Part shown: positions 7,352 to 14,084 of the stretch, piece after piece
How the letters are laid out: each line of letters begins with the position of its first letter
Position numbering within the stretch: position 1 is the first letter of the stretch
Assembly: GCA_028822475.1 (NCBI GenBank)
Contig: JAPKDT010000026.1
Coordinates: forward strand, 1 to 14,084
From: SAR324 cluster bacterium
GTDB lineage: Bacteria > SAR324 > NAC60-12
Direction of reading: 5' to 3'
Length of the DNA: 14,084 nucleotides
Translations under genes and position numbers: made by a program
The notes under the pieces: generated by a model
What the model was told of the DNA's origin: nothing
Databases searched by the model: none
Seen by the model: the letters and a program-made list of their open reading frames with translations, nothing else

Positions 7352-7357
7352 CTCCTC
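7352..7357 (-). promoter_or_regulatory. Shine-Dalgarno GAGGAG of the 63-aa gene
   Basis: Read on the minus strand, GAGGAG lies seven bases before the ATG at 7344. It fixes the start of this short gene and is the main argument that the gene is translated. Confidence 0.7.
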
Positions 7358-7401
7358 GATATTTATTTAAAGCAAAAAGATAAAATGTTTCGAGGATTTT
7401 G

Positions 7402-7430
7402 ACTATATTCACATTTTTCTACAAGCTGAA
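7402..7430 (-). promoter_or_regulatory. Candidate promoter for the 63-aa gene / UMF1 unit
   Basis: On the minus strand a -10-like TATAGT (plus coordinates 7402-7407) is preceded, at 17 bases, by a poor -35-like TTCAGC (7425-7430). It lies in the 184-base divergent gap between the minus-strand unit and the GspL-like gene. On the plus strand the same gap holds a -10-like TATACT at 7482-7487, but I find no matching -35 at a usual distance. Both calls are weak in AT-rich DNA. Confidence 0.22.
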
Positions 7431-7528
7431 ACGTAAATGGTATTTCAATTCTTTGAGATATTTGCTGGATTCTGTTAAAGTTATACTCAACTTATAACTC
7501 ATCATTACAGTCGCTAAAATGCTAATTC

Positions 7529-9376
7529 ATGGATAACGTCTTTTATCTACTTTCTGCAAGTTCTTCCTGCATAGAAGGCATTTGTATGAGCAAAAAAAAC
7601 AACACTGTCTTCATTACAAAAGACAGCGTTGATTTTTCAGCATTGAGCGATAGTGATTCAGAGGATGAAAGCGGCACCGATTCAGAGCAGTGGATTAAGC
7701 TGATCGGCAAGTTTTTAGACCGTCAGCAATGGCGTGATCATGCGATCACTTTTCTACTGCCAGCAGAAGATGTTACTTTCCGCAAGATTACTTTTCCATT
7801 TCAGGAACGGAAAAAAGTGGAACAAGCGTTGCCTTTTGAGTTGGAAGAGGAATTGATGGGTGACCTGGCGGATTCTGCATACAGTGTGGAGGTGCATCTG
7901 ATGTCAGAACAAAATTCGGAAGCTCTGGTTTTACTGATGGAACGTGAGCGTTTAGAGCAACTGCAACAGTTGTGTCTGGAGCGGGACTTGTTAATCCGGA
8001 ACATTGATTGTGCCGCACACGCGCTTTTCCGTTCAAAAATCAATAATAATTCAGCCTTGCCTGAACAACGTGACTTGTTTCAAATTTACCTCGGCGGTGA
8101 TGAAACTTTCGTGAACACAATCCGCGACGCACGTTTGGATGAAATTAAGATTTTCCCCATCAGTATTTCGAAAATCCTACGGAAGCACTTCTCCTCCGCA
8201 GATATAACTCTTCAGTCTTTCCTTCAGAATTTTGCCCAATCTCAGGACTCAGCAGATAATCCGGAAGGTAAAAATGCTGATGCTATCGCTTTCCTTCAGC
8301 TCAAAGATGAACTCCGCTGGTTGTGCGCGCAGCTCACTCTGCATTTACGCATAAAACATTATAGTTCAGAAAGTCAAATTGAAGTCCTTGGAATCTTTGG
8401 ACCGCTGATTAAATGGGATGGCGTTGTCTTCCGGATACGTTCATTTCCCCTCCCAGAAGCACAAGCTTTTGCTGAAAGATCCGCAGAAGGTTTTAGCTTT
8501 TCCACCAATTCGGATGTTGAGTTAAAAGCTGAAATATCTGCTACTCCTAAGCTGGAGGTGAAAGCTCCGGACACGCTTGAAGAATTGATGGTTGAGGCAA
8601 AACAGCGTGAAGAATCAGACGAACAAACACAAAACGACAGCTCAGAAAGTGATCTTAATGTCGGAGCTGAAAAGGAGGAGAAGCAACAGAATGAGGAGGA
8701 GTCTTCCGCTGAGCTGGATTCAATCAAGCAGCAGGAGTCGCTGCTTTCCCTGACTGAACGCAAACATTGGGGGATCTTGGGTGAGTTGCGTAAAAAAGCA
8801 GAATTATTTCTGGAACCACACAAGCTGAGTCTCTATCACGAAAGTACTCCTTGGAAACGTTTTTTACGCAGAAATCGTGGTGCTGTCACTGTTGCAGTAA
8901 GTTTAATGATAATAATTTTAGTAAGTTTTGCCTGGCAGACAAGCACAAAATTAAACCTGCTGCAGGAGGATATAGCACGCGCGGAACGACTGCTAAAAGC
9001 TGAACTACGCAGAGTTTTACCCAATACTTCTGCTTCCGGTGTTAATGCCATGCTGACAGAACTGCAAGATAAAATAAAGCAGCGAAAAGACTATATTGAA
9101 AACAGTAAAAAATTTGAAAAACGTGACTATTTTAATTTGAAATTTCTCAATAATATTTCCGCTCTGCTGGATGTAGACGCTCCTTTTCAAGTGGACAGTT
9201 TAGAATATGCGCCAGAACGCTTTTCGCTCAGCGGAACTATTGACAGTTATGACCGACTGCAGATCCTAAAAAATAATTTGCAGGAAATTGAAGAATTTAA
9301 AGGTCGGAACATCATCGAAAGTAACCGTAAAAGTCCTGAAGGAATTGTTTACAGAATTACAATTGAATTAAAATAA
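7529..9376 (+). CDS. GspL-like type II secretion / PilM-PilN-like inner-membrane assembly protein with acidic insert
   Basis: GspL couples the cytoplasmic ATPase of type II secretion to the inner-membrane platform. The N-terminal ~310 residues look like its actin-like cytoplasmic domain: VTFRKITFPF (82-91) runs into KKVEQALPFELEEEL (95-109), the clearest GspL signature, and NIDCAAHALF (158-167) matches the second conserved patch. Residues about 330-410 are an Asp/Glu/Ser/Gln-rich low-complexity stretch. Basic residues WKRFLRRNR (442-450) then precede a single membrane helix (about 451-470), giving cytoplasmic N-terminus and periplasmic C-terminus. A coiled coil (about 473-530) and a ferredoxin-like periplasmic domain of PilN/GspL type (about 553-615) follow. 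At 615 residues it is longer than the usual ~400, mostly through the acidic insert. The ATG at 7529 lacks a Shine-Dalgarno; M20 is an alternative start, but the first 19 residues look like a beta strand of the fold. No other secretion or pilus gene lies in the window. Confidence 0.78.
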   Translation: MDNVFYLLSASSSCIEGICMSKKNNTVFITKDSVDFSALSDSDSEDESGTDSEQWIKLIGKFLDRQQWRDHAITFLLPAEDVTFRKITFPFQERKKVEQALPFELEEELMGDLADSAYSVEVHLMSEQNSEALVLLMERERLEQLQQLCLERDLLIRNIDCAAHALFRSKINNNSALPEQRDLFQIYLGGDETFVNTIRDARLDEIKIFPISISKILRKHFSSADITLQSFLQNFAQSQDSADNPEGKNADAIAFLQLKDELRWLCAQLTLHLRIKHYSSESQIEVLGIFGPLIKWDGVVFRIRSFPLPEAQAFAERSAEGFSFSTNSDVELKAEISATPKLEVKAPDTLEELMVEAKQREESDEQTQNDSSESDLNVGAEKEEKQQNEEESSAELDSIKQQESLLSLTERKHWGILGELRKKAELFLEPHKLSLYHESTPWKRFLRRNRGAVTVAVSLMIIILVSFAWQTSTKLNLLQEDIARAERLLKAELRRVLPNTSASGVNAMLTELQDKIKQRKDYIENSKKFEKRDYFNLKFLNNISALLDVDAPFQVDSLEYAPERFSLSGTIDSYDRLQILKNNLQEIEEFKGRNIIESNRKSPEGIVYRITIELK

Positions 9377-9407
9377 GCATTAACATTTTAACTATTTTTA
9401 AGTACAC

Positions 9408-12400
9408 GTGAAATCAAATAAAGAGAACACCAGCAAACAAACCCCTACAGTAAACGGAAGCGGACAAGGCTATTACACACAGCCCACAGTATTCCAAAAT
9501 CAACTCGTCTTTGTCAGTGAAAACGACTTGTGGCAGGTTCCACTTGAAGGAGGACGCGCCCAACGTTTGACCAGTGCACGCAGTGAAACTCATTCCCCAG
9601 CCTTTTCTCATGACGGACACTGGATTGCCTGCTGTACCATGGAAGAGGGTGAGCATGACGTTTATTTGATGGAATCTAGCGGTGGACCACTCCAGCGCCT
9701 GACCTGGTTAAACAGCGTGACGCATATCGTAGGTTGGTCAAAGGACGGACAATATATCTGGTTCCGCAGCACACACCAGGCTGTTCACAGTCGGGGCAGC
9801 GACGCCTGGCTTTATCAGGTTTCGCTCAACGGCGGCCCTGTAGAACGCCTTCCTTTCGGTCCGGCAATGACCGCGAATCAGCAGTTGAGCGGAAAAAATG
9901 GAATTGTTCTGGGACGCAACACTCTGAATAATTCACGCTGGAAACGCTATCGTGGAGGAATGACAGGTGAAATCTGGGTTGACGCACAGAATACAGGAAA
10001 TTTTAAACGTTTGTTTGGTGATCTTCCGGGAAATCCTGTGCGACCGTTTTGGTTGGGAAAACGACTGTGGTTTATTTCAGATCATGAAGGTCTCGGTAAT
10101 TTGTATTCCTGTACTGCTCAAGGCAAAGAATTACGACAAGAAACTTTTCAAAAAGAATACTACGTACGTTTTCCGGTAACAGATGGAAACACACTTGTTT
10201 ATCATGTTGGTGGAGAATTATGGAAACTTGATCCTCAGGAAAAAGCTTCTGCTAAACGTGAGGCACAAATAAACATTGGCTGGCATTCAACCAAAACCCG
10301 TTTGCAGCGTCGATTTTTTTACGGCGAAGCATACTGGGAAGAAACCATGCTGCACCCTCAAGGACATGAGGTCGCCCTTACTGCACGTGGAAAATTATTT
10401 TCGATGCCGCTTTGGGAACAAGCTGTTCGGCAACACGGAATTCGCGACGGCGTACGCTATCGTTTGCCATGCTGGCTGGCTGACGGAAAATTGGTGGCAA
10501 TTTCAGATGCATCCGTGGTACAGAGTAAAGCAAAAAAACTTTCAGCTATGGAAGAGCAACTTGACGTCTTTGAAGCTTTTCCGTCCGAAACACCTGTTTG
10601 TTCGCACAAACTTCCCCCGGGACGTATCCAGGAAATTGCGGTTTCACCACGACATCCGCATCTCGCGTTGACAACCAGCCGGATGGAACTTTTTTTAATG
10701 AACGCTGAAACCGGGCGGATTAACAAACTTGATCACTCGAAGGTACGTGAAATCCGTGAAATTGTTTTTTCACCTGATGGGAGATGGCTGGCTTATACCA
10801 AATATTTAAGTCTCGAATTAACTGCGATTTTCCTACTGGATCTCAAACCGTCTGCAACCGGTAAACGTGTAAAACCGTCAGAAGCGCTTCAAATTACAAA
10901 GCCGGTTCGTTATGATTTCAGTCCGTCTTTTGATCCGGATGGGCGTTGGTTGTATTTTCTTTCTTCAAGAACATTCAACCCTATCTGGGACACTGTGCAA
11001 ACAGGCACCTCATTTTCCCGCTCAATGAAACCGTATCTGTTGACACTGAAAAAAGACGCTCAGAATCCTTTCGTAGCAAAACCACATGCCCCCGGACGTG
11101 AACTTGGAGAAACTGAAAGCGGTGGAAGTCAAGAAGCACAGGATGCTAAAAACAAAAAAAGTCAAAAACTTCCTGAACAAAAAAAACTCGCAGTCGAAAT
11201 AGACTTAGCCGGAATTGCGGATAGAATTATAGAATTTCCGGTTGCAGAAGGTGTTTATGAACAAATTACTGGTCTTGCAAACAAAGTTGTTTTCAGTGAA
11301 TTTCCACTCTCGGCAAGCTTCGATGATACTGCGGATGAAGATGATCTGGAAAAGGATGAAGGTATCTTGTGGATGTATGATTTTGAGAAACAGGAAATTG
11401 AAACAATAGTCGACAATGTTGGTTTTATACAAACTTCCTCAGTCGATGACGCCGATAATTCCGCACGTACCATGCTCTATAGTTCAGGTGATCAGTTGCG
11501 TGTTCTGGAAGCAGGAATTCCTGTTCCGGAAGAGCTTAAAGCAGAAAAACATTTTTCCAGAAAAAGTGGCTGGCTGGATTTGAACCGTATCCGAATTTCC
11601 GTGCAGTATCAGGAAGAATGGACGCAAATGTTTCAGGAATCATGGCGTCTGCAAAAAGAGTTTTTTTGGACTGAAGACCTCTCCGGCGTTGATTGGGAAC
11701 GGGTTTACCAACGCTACGCTCGTTTACTACCGCGAATTGGTTCGCGCTCAGAACTATCTGATTTAATATGGGAAATGCAGGGAGAACTGGGAACATCTCA
11801 CGCATATGAGTATGGTGGTGATTATCCGTATGCACCACGTTATCCGGTTGGATGTTTGGGGGCTGATATTGTTTTTGACTCAAAGCAGGGCTCATGGATT
11901 TTTAAAAAAATATATTCAGGAGATATTTGGAAAACCAACGAACATTCACCTTTGGCAGAACCGGGTGTCCTCGTTTCAGAAGGTGATCAACTTTTAGCAG
12001 TCGGAGGAGTCCCGCTTGATGAACACAAAACTCCCGGAGAATTGCTCGTGCATCAGGCAGGTCAGTTTGTCCCACTTACAGTGCTTGAAAGCGGCAGCAA
12101 ACAGAAGGGCACAAAAAAAAGCGCTCCGGTTACACGTCAAGTCGTAGTAAAAACCCTGATCGGTGAACAAGAAGTGCGTTACCGTGAGTGGGTCGGAAAT
12201 AATGTGAAAAGCGTTGACTCGCTGACCGATGGACGTATCGGTTATCTGCACCTTCCGGACATGAGTACGCATGGAATAGCAGAGTTTCATCGAGGTTATT
12301 TATCCCAGGTTGACCGTGAAGGTTTGATCGTTGATGTCCGTTATAATGCAGGAGGTATGGTGTCCCCACTCATTCTGGAAAAATTAGCTCATCGGCATTT

Positions 12401-12842
12401 GGGTTATGACGTACCGCGCTGGGGATCACCGGAATCCTATCCATACCACACTCTACGCGGACACCTGATCGTGATCGCCAATCAGTTCACAGGCTCTGAC
12501 GGTGATATGTTCACGACAAGTTTCCGGCAGCTGCAGCTTGGACCTCTAGTAGGAAAACGTACCTGGGGTGGTGTGATCGGCATCGACGGGCGTTATCAAC
12601 TGGTGGACGGGACAACAACAACTCAGCCTCAATATTCCATCTGGTTCCATCACGCCGGTTGGTCGGTTGAAAATCACGGTGTTGACCCTGATATTGAAGT
12701 GGAAGACACACCGCAATCTTTTGTAAAAAATGAAGATCCTATGCTCTCGCGCACGGTTCAGGAAATGCTGCGGTTGTTAAAAGAAAAACCTGTGCAGTCT
12801 GTTAGTTATTCTCCATCACCCAGACGTTTGCTTCCGGATTGA
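9408..12842 (+). CDS. Tricorn-type protease, S41 family
   Basis: This 1144-residue oligopeptidase acts downstream of the proteasome or other ATP-dependent proteases in archaea. Residues about 20-340 form the first beta-propeller (repeats such as LWQVPLEGGRAQRLT, FSHDGHWIA, DVYLMESSGGPLQRLT) and about 350-700 the second (VFSPDGRWLAYTKY, FDPDGRWLYFLSSR). A helical C1 domain follows (WRLQKEFFW onward), then a PDZ domain (about 845-930) and the C2 catalytic domain. Active-site candidates are S797/H798 in GTSHAY, S1030 in GSDGD (nucleophile) and E1088 in VENHGVDPD. The 58-residue spacing of S1030 to E1088 equals that of S965 and E1023 in the Thermoplasma enzyme as I recall it, and D1001 falls where D936, which favours basic P1 residues, would be. 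A Lys/Gln/Glu-rich insert (about 565-597) interrupts the second propeller. No signal peptide, so probably cytosolic. GTG 9408 is the only start upstream of the first blade; no Shine-Dalgarno. Confidence 0.93.
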   Translation: MKSNKENTSKQTPTVNGSGQGYYTQPTVFQNQLVFVSENDLWQVPLEGGRAQRLTSARSETHSPAFSHDGHWIACCTMEEGEHDVYLMESSGGPLQRLTWLNSVTHIVGWSKDGQYIWFRSTHQAVHSRGSDAWLYQVSLNGGPVERLPFGPAMTANQQLSGKNGIVLGRNTLNNSRWKRYRGGMTGEIWVDAQNTGNFKRLFGDLPGNPVRPFWLGKRLWFISDHEGLGNLYSCTAQGKELRQETFQKEYYVRFPVTDGNTLVYHVGGELWKLDPQEKASAKREAQINIGWHSTKTRLQRRFFYGEAYWEETMLHPQGHEVALTARGKLFSMPLWEQAVRQHGIRDGVRYRLPCWLADGKLVAISDASVVQSKAKKLSAMEEQLDVFEAFPSETPVCSHKLPPGRIQEIAVSPRHPHLALTTSRMELFLMNAETGRINKLDHSKVREIREIVFSPDGRWLAYTKYLSLELTAIFLLDLKPSATGKRVKPSEALQITKPVRYDFSPSFDPDGRWLYFLSSRTFNPIWDTVQTGTSFSRSMKPYLLTLKKDAQNPFVAKPHAPGRELGETESGGSQEAQDAKNKKSQKLPEQKKLAVEIDLAGIADRIIEFPVAEGVYEQITGLANKVVFSEFPLSASFDDTADEDDLEKDEGILWMYDFEKQEIETIVDNVGFIQTSSVDDADNSARTMLYSSGDQLRVLEAGIPVPEELKAEKHFSRKSGWLDLNRIRISVQYQEEWTQMFQESWRLQKEFFWTEDLSGVDWERVYQRYARLLPRIGSRSELSDLIWEMQGELGTSHAYEYGGDYPYAPRYPVGCLGADIVFDSKQGSWIFKKIYSGDIWKTNEHSPLAEPGVLVSEGDQLLAVGGVPLDEHKTPGELLVHQAGQFVPLTVLESGSKQKGTKKSAPVTRQVVVKTLIGEQEVRYREWVGNNVKSVDSLTDGRIGYLHLPDMSTHGIAEFHRGYLSQVDREGLIVDVRYNAGGMVSPLILEKLAHRHLGYDVPRWGSPESYPYHTLRGHLIVIANQFTGSDGDMFTTSFRQLQLGPLVGKRTWGGVIGIDGRYQLVDGTTTTQPQYSIWFHHAGWSVENHGVDPDIEVEDTPQSFVKNEDPMLSRTVQEMLRLLKEKPVQSVSYSPSPRRLLPD

Positions 12843-12898
12843 GATAAATCCGCAAAGGAACTACTTAACATGCTTTAAGAGTTAATCAGACATTTTAC

Positions 12899-12927
12899 TT
12901 GTAAATTTATACACTTTTTGAGATAAT
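12899..12927 (+). promoter_or_regulatory. Sigma-70-type promoter before the zinc-ribbon gene
   Basis: TTGTAA (12899-12904) and GATAAT (12922-12927) are separated by exactly 17 bases. This is the best -35/-10 pair I find in the window, and it would give a leader of roughly 45 bases before the ATG at 12978. It implies the zinc-ribbon gene can be transcribed independently of the protease gene, which ends 135 bases before it. Confidence 0.55.
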
Positions 12928-12977
12928 AGAAAGATGACAAATAATTATTGCCAAGACTCCTCTTCTAAAAATCTTCC

Positions 12978-13706
12978 ATGCTACTAACTATTCAGCCACT
13001 GATTGATCTTGCCAATACTGATCTGGAATTACAGACAAACATTTACTCCCGCTCACATCTGGAACGTCAGATAGATACTGCGAGATCGGTTGTTGACCAA
13101 CATCAAAAATTATTTGAACAAAAAAATAACGAACTTAGCCACATAACCAACGAAGGCAAAGAGGTTCAAAACAACATCCAAATTCAGGAAGAGCTGATAT
13201 TGCGTCTCGATGAACAAGTACCGAAGATTCGCAACGAAAAAGAATTTGCTGCCAGCAAAAACCAGCTTGAGGAAGCCCGTAAAATGTTGGGTTTGCTAGA
13301 AGACAAAATGCTTGAACTGGACATGAAAAAAGAAGATCTGGATCAGGAAATAGAATCTGTCAACAGCGAACTTACTGAATCCAACTCTGCATTTCAGGAA
13401 GAGACATCCGGACTCCTGAAAAAACAAGAAAAAGCAGAAAAGAAAATCGCAAAACTGGAACCTCGAAGAAACCGTTTACTGAAAAAAACACCACAAAACA
13501 TCAAACGTTTTTATGAGCGTTGTCAGGAAAGCGGAATCTCGACACCTGTCTGTGCCATTCAGGACAAAAGCTGCAGTGGTTGTCACATGGTTTTATTACC
13601 ACAGTTGGTCAATGAATTGATGGCAAATCCGAATGCACACAAAAACTGCCCCTATTGTTCACGCATTTTGTACTTTCCGGAAGTTGAAGAAGAAATAGAG
13701 TCATAA
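12978..13706 (+). CDS. Coiled-coil protein with C4-type zinc ribbon (DUF164 / CT398 family)
   Basis: This 242-residue cytoplasmic protein has a long antiparallel coiled coil (about 15-180) and a C-terminal zinc ribbon with four Cys: CSGC (C199, C202) and CPYC (C224, C227). The RNEKEFAASKNQLEEAR segment (85-101) matches the conserved turn of this family (N-K-E-Y/F between two long helices), and the RFYERCQESGISTPVC region before the ribbon is also typical. Characterised relatives are Helicobacter HP0958 (FlgZ), which influences flagellar sigma factor and flagellin mRNA, and Chlamydia CT398, reported to bind secretion components and sigma-54. In most bacteria the role is unknown, so nucleic-acid or secretion-ATPase binding here is inference. 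It has its own candidate promoter upstream. The ATG at 12978 has a pyrimidine-rich leader and no Shine-Dalgarno. A probable lipoprotein gene follows after 68 bases. Confidence 0.9.
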   Translation: MLLTIQPLIDLANTDLELQTNIYSRSHLERQIDTARSVVDQHQKLFEQKNNELSHITNEGKEVQNNIQIQEELILRLDEQVPKIRNEKEFAASKNQLEEARKMLGLLEDKMLELDMKKEDLDQEIESVNSELTESNSAFQEETSGLLKKQEKAEKKIAKLEPRRNRLLKKTPQNIKRFYERCQESGISTPVCAIQDKSCSGCHMVLLPQLVNELMANPNAHKNCPYCSRILYFPEVEEEIES

Positions 13707-13741
13707 GCCGGATTTTCAGCACACGTTTTTTGTATTTAGAA

Positions 13742-13763
13742 GTTGAACAAACTTTGTTTCAAC
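13742..13763. repeat. Near-perfect inverted repeat upstream of the lipoprotein gene
   Basis: GTTGAACAA (13742-13750) pairs with TTGTTTCAAC (13754-13763) through nine base pairs with one bulged T and a 3-base loop. It lies 11 bases before the ATG at 13775. No T-run follows on either strand, so it is not a terminator. It could be an operator or a hairpin in the leader. A -10-like CATAAT overlaps its right end (13763-13768), but no -35 fits at the usual distance. Confidence 0.35.
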
Positions 13764-13774
13764 ATAATACAATC

Positions 13775-14071
13775 ATGAAAAAAAATGTTGCATTGTTTTT
13801 ATTTGCACTAACATTTTTTTTCGGCTGCAGTTCTTCGGCACCCTCACGATTTATATATCCTGCAGAAAAATCGATGGAGGTACGCTACCTCTGCCGACTG
13901 CCTTATCAGGACGCATCGGCTCCCCATCAAGCGTGGAGCAAGTCAACTCCCTCATGGATTTTCATTAACGAAACAAAAGTCATAGTTTATTTTAAGAATG
14001 ACCGCACCTTTGTGCTCCCCCTTACTTCGGAAATCACTCTCGCTCCAGGAAAATACCGCTGTATACTTTGA
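13775..14071 (+). CDS. Small probable lipoprotein of unknown function
   Basis: This 98-residue protein begins with a classic export signal: MKKN, a hydrophobic run VALFLFALTFFFG, and a Cys at 18 followed by SSS. The cleavage site FFGC departs from the usual L-x-G/A-C lipobox because the -3 residue is Phe, so lipoprotein processing is likely but not certain. The mature part is beta-strand-like (FIYPAEKSMEVRYLCRL, WIFINETKVIVYF, RTFVLPLTSEITLAPGKYRC) with two Cys that could form a disulfide in the periplasm; I do not recognise the family. I chose the ATG at 13775. An in-frame TTG at 13730 would add 15 residues ahead of the signal sequence and would run through the inverted repeat, so it is unlikely. 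There is no Shine-Dalgarno. The gene ends 13 bases before the window edge and what follows is not visible. Confidence 0.68.
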   Translation: MKKNVALFLFALTFFFGCSSSAPSRFIYPAEKSMEVRYLCRLPYQDASAPHQAWSKSTPSWIFINETKVIVYFKNDRTFVLPLTSEITLAPGKYRCIL

Positions 14072-14084
14072 AATTTACTGACTG

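Noticed and set aside
7354..7395. CCTCGA ... TCGAGG inverted repeat in the divergent gap
   Set aside because: Six-base arms 30 bases apart, and the left arm overlaps the ribosome site of the 63-residue gene; too short to separate from chance.
7586..7588. ATG at 7586 as the start of the GspL-like protein
   Set aside because: Starting here would delete the first beta strand of the actin-like domain, and it has no better ribosome site than the ATG at 7529.
8374..8823. Ser/Cys-rich minus-strand open frame within the GspL-like gene
   Set aside because: It is the antisense shadow of the acidic Glu/Ser-rich insert; Glu codons read backwards give Ser/Phe/Leu.
12835..12852. Hairpin CGGATT/AATCCG over the stop codon of the Tricorn gene
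   Set aside because: Six base pairs with no T-run downstream; likely chance.
1..14084. Mobile element, defence system, CRISPR array or biosynthetic cluster
   Set aside because: No transposase, integrase, nuclease/helicase pairs, direct-repeat arrays or modular synthases are present; gene content is metabolic and house-keeping in character.

Overview
The window reads as an ordinary, densely packed chromosomal segment of a Gram-negative, probably free-living, heterotrophic bacterium. The Gram-negative inference rests on a GspL-like inner-membrane assembly protein and a probable lipoprotein. The lineage cannot be fixed from sequence alone. A DUF3127 protein is most typical of Bacteroidota and relatives, whereas GspL is typical of Proteobacteria and proteobacteria-like marine lineages. 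Few starts have a Shine-Dalgarno: three of the genes with a visible upstream region have a clear one, and most of the rest have an A/T-rich leader. An uncultured marine or deltaproteobacteria-like lineage is possible, but that is a guess. I see no insertion sequence, prophage, CRISPR array, tRNA or rRNA.

Layout. Bases 1-5741 are all on the plus strand: the 3' end of a probable BNR/sialidase-like repeat protein (1-416); an MFS exporter one base downstream (418-1644); a 146-base gap with inverted repeats; then a tightly spaced run of a metal-dependent amidohydrolase (1791-2978), an M20D amidohydrolase/aminoacylase (2996-4165), a DUF3127 OB-fold protein with an SSB-like tail (4195-4584) and a divergent type I-beta DAHP synthase (4638-5741). 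Bases 5792-7344 are on the minus strand: a two-gene unit of a 63-residue unknown protein followed by a UMF1-family MFS transporter. From 7529 to the end everything is on the plus strand: an isolated GspL-like protein with a long acidic insert, a Tricorn-type S41 protease, a coiled-coil/C4 zinc-ribbon protein with its own good promoter, and a small probable lipoprotein.

How the genes may work together. The MFS protein, the Xaa-Pro-dipeptidase-like amidohydrolase and the M20D enzyme could form a module for uptake or export and hydrolysis of peptides or N-acyl amino acids. The Tricorn homologue is a cytosolic oligopeptide-degrading machine in the same broad theme. The DAHP synthase is the entry step of aromatic biosynthesis by family, but several hallmark active-site positions differ, so its exact role is open. 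The GspL-like gene sits apart from any other type II secretion gene.

No convincing undescribed defence or mobile system is present. The most worthwhile leads are the altered DAHP synthase, the orphan GspL with its acidic insert, the DUF3127/SSB-tail protein, and the 63-residue gene tied to the UMF1 transporter.
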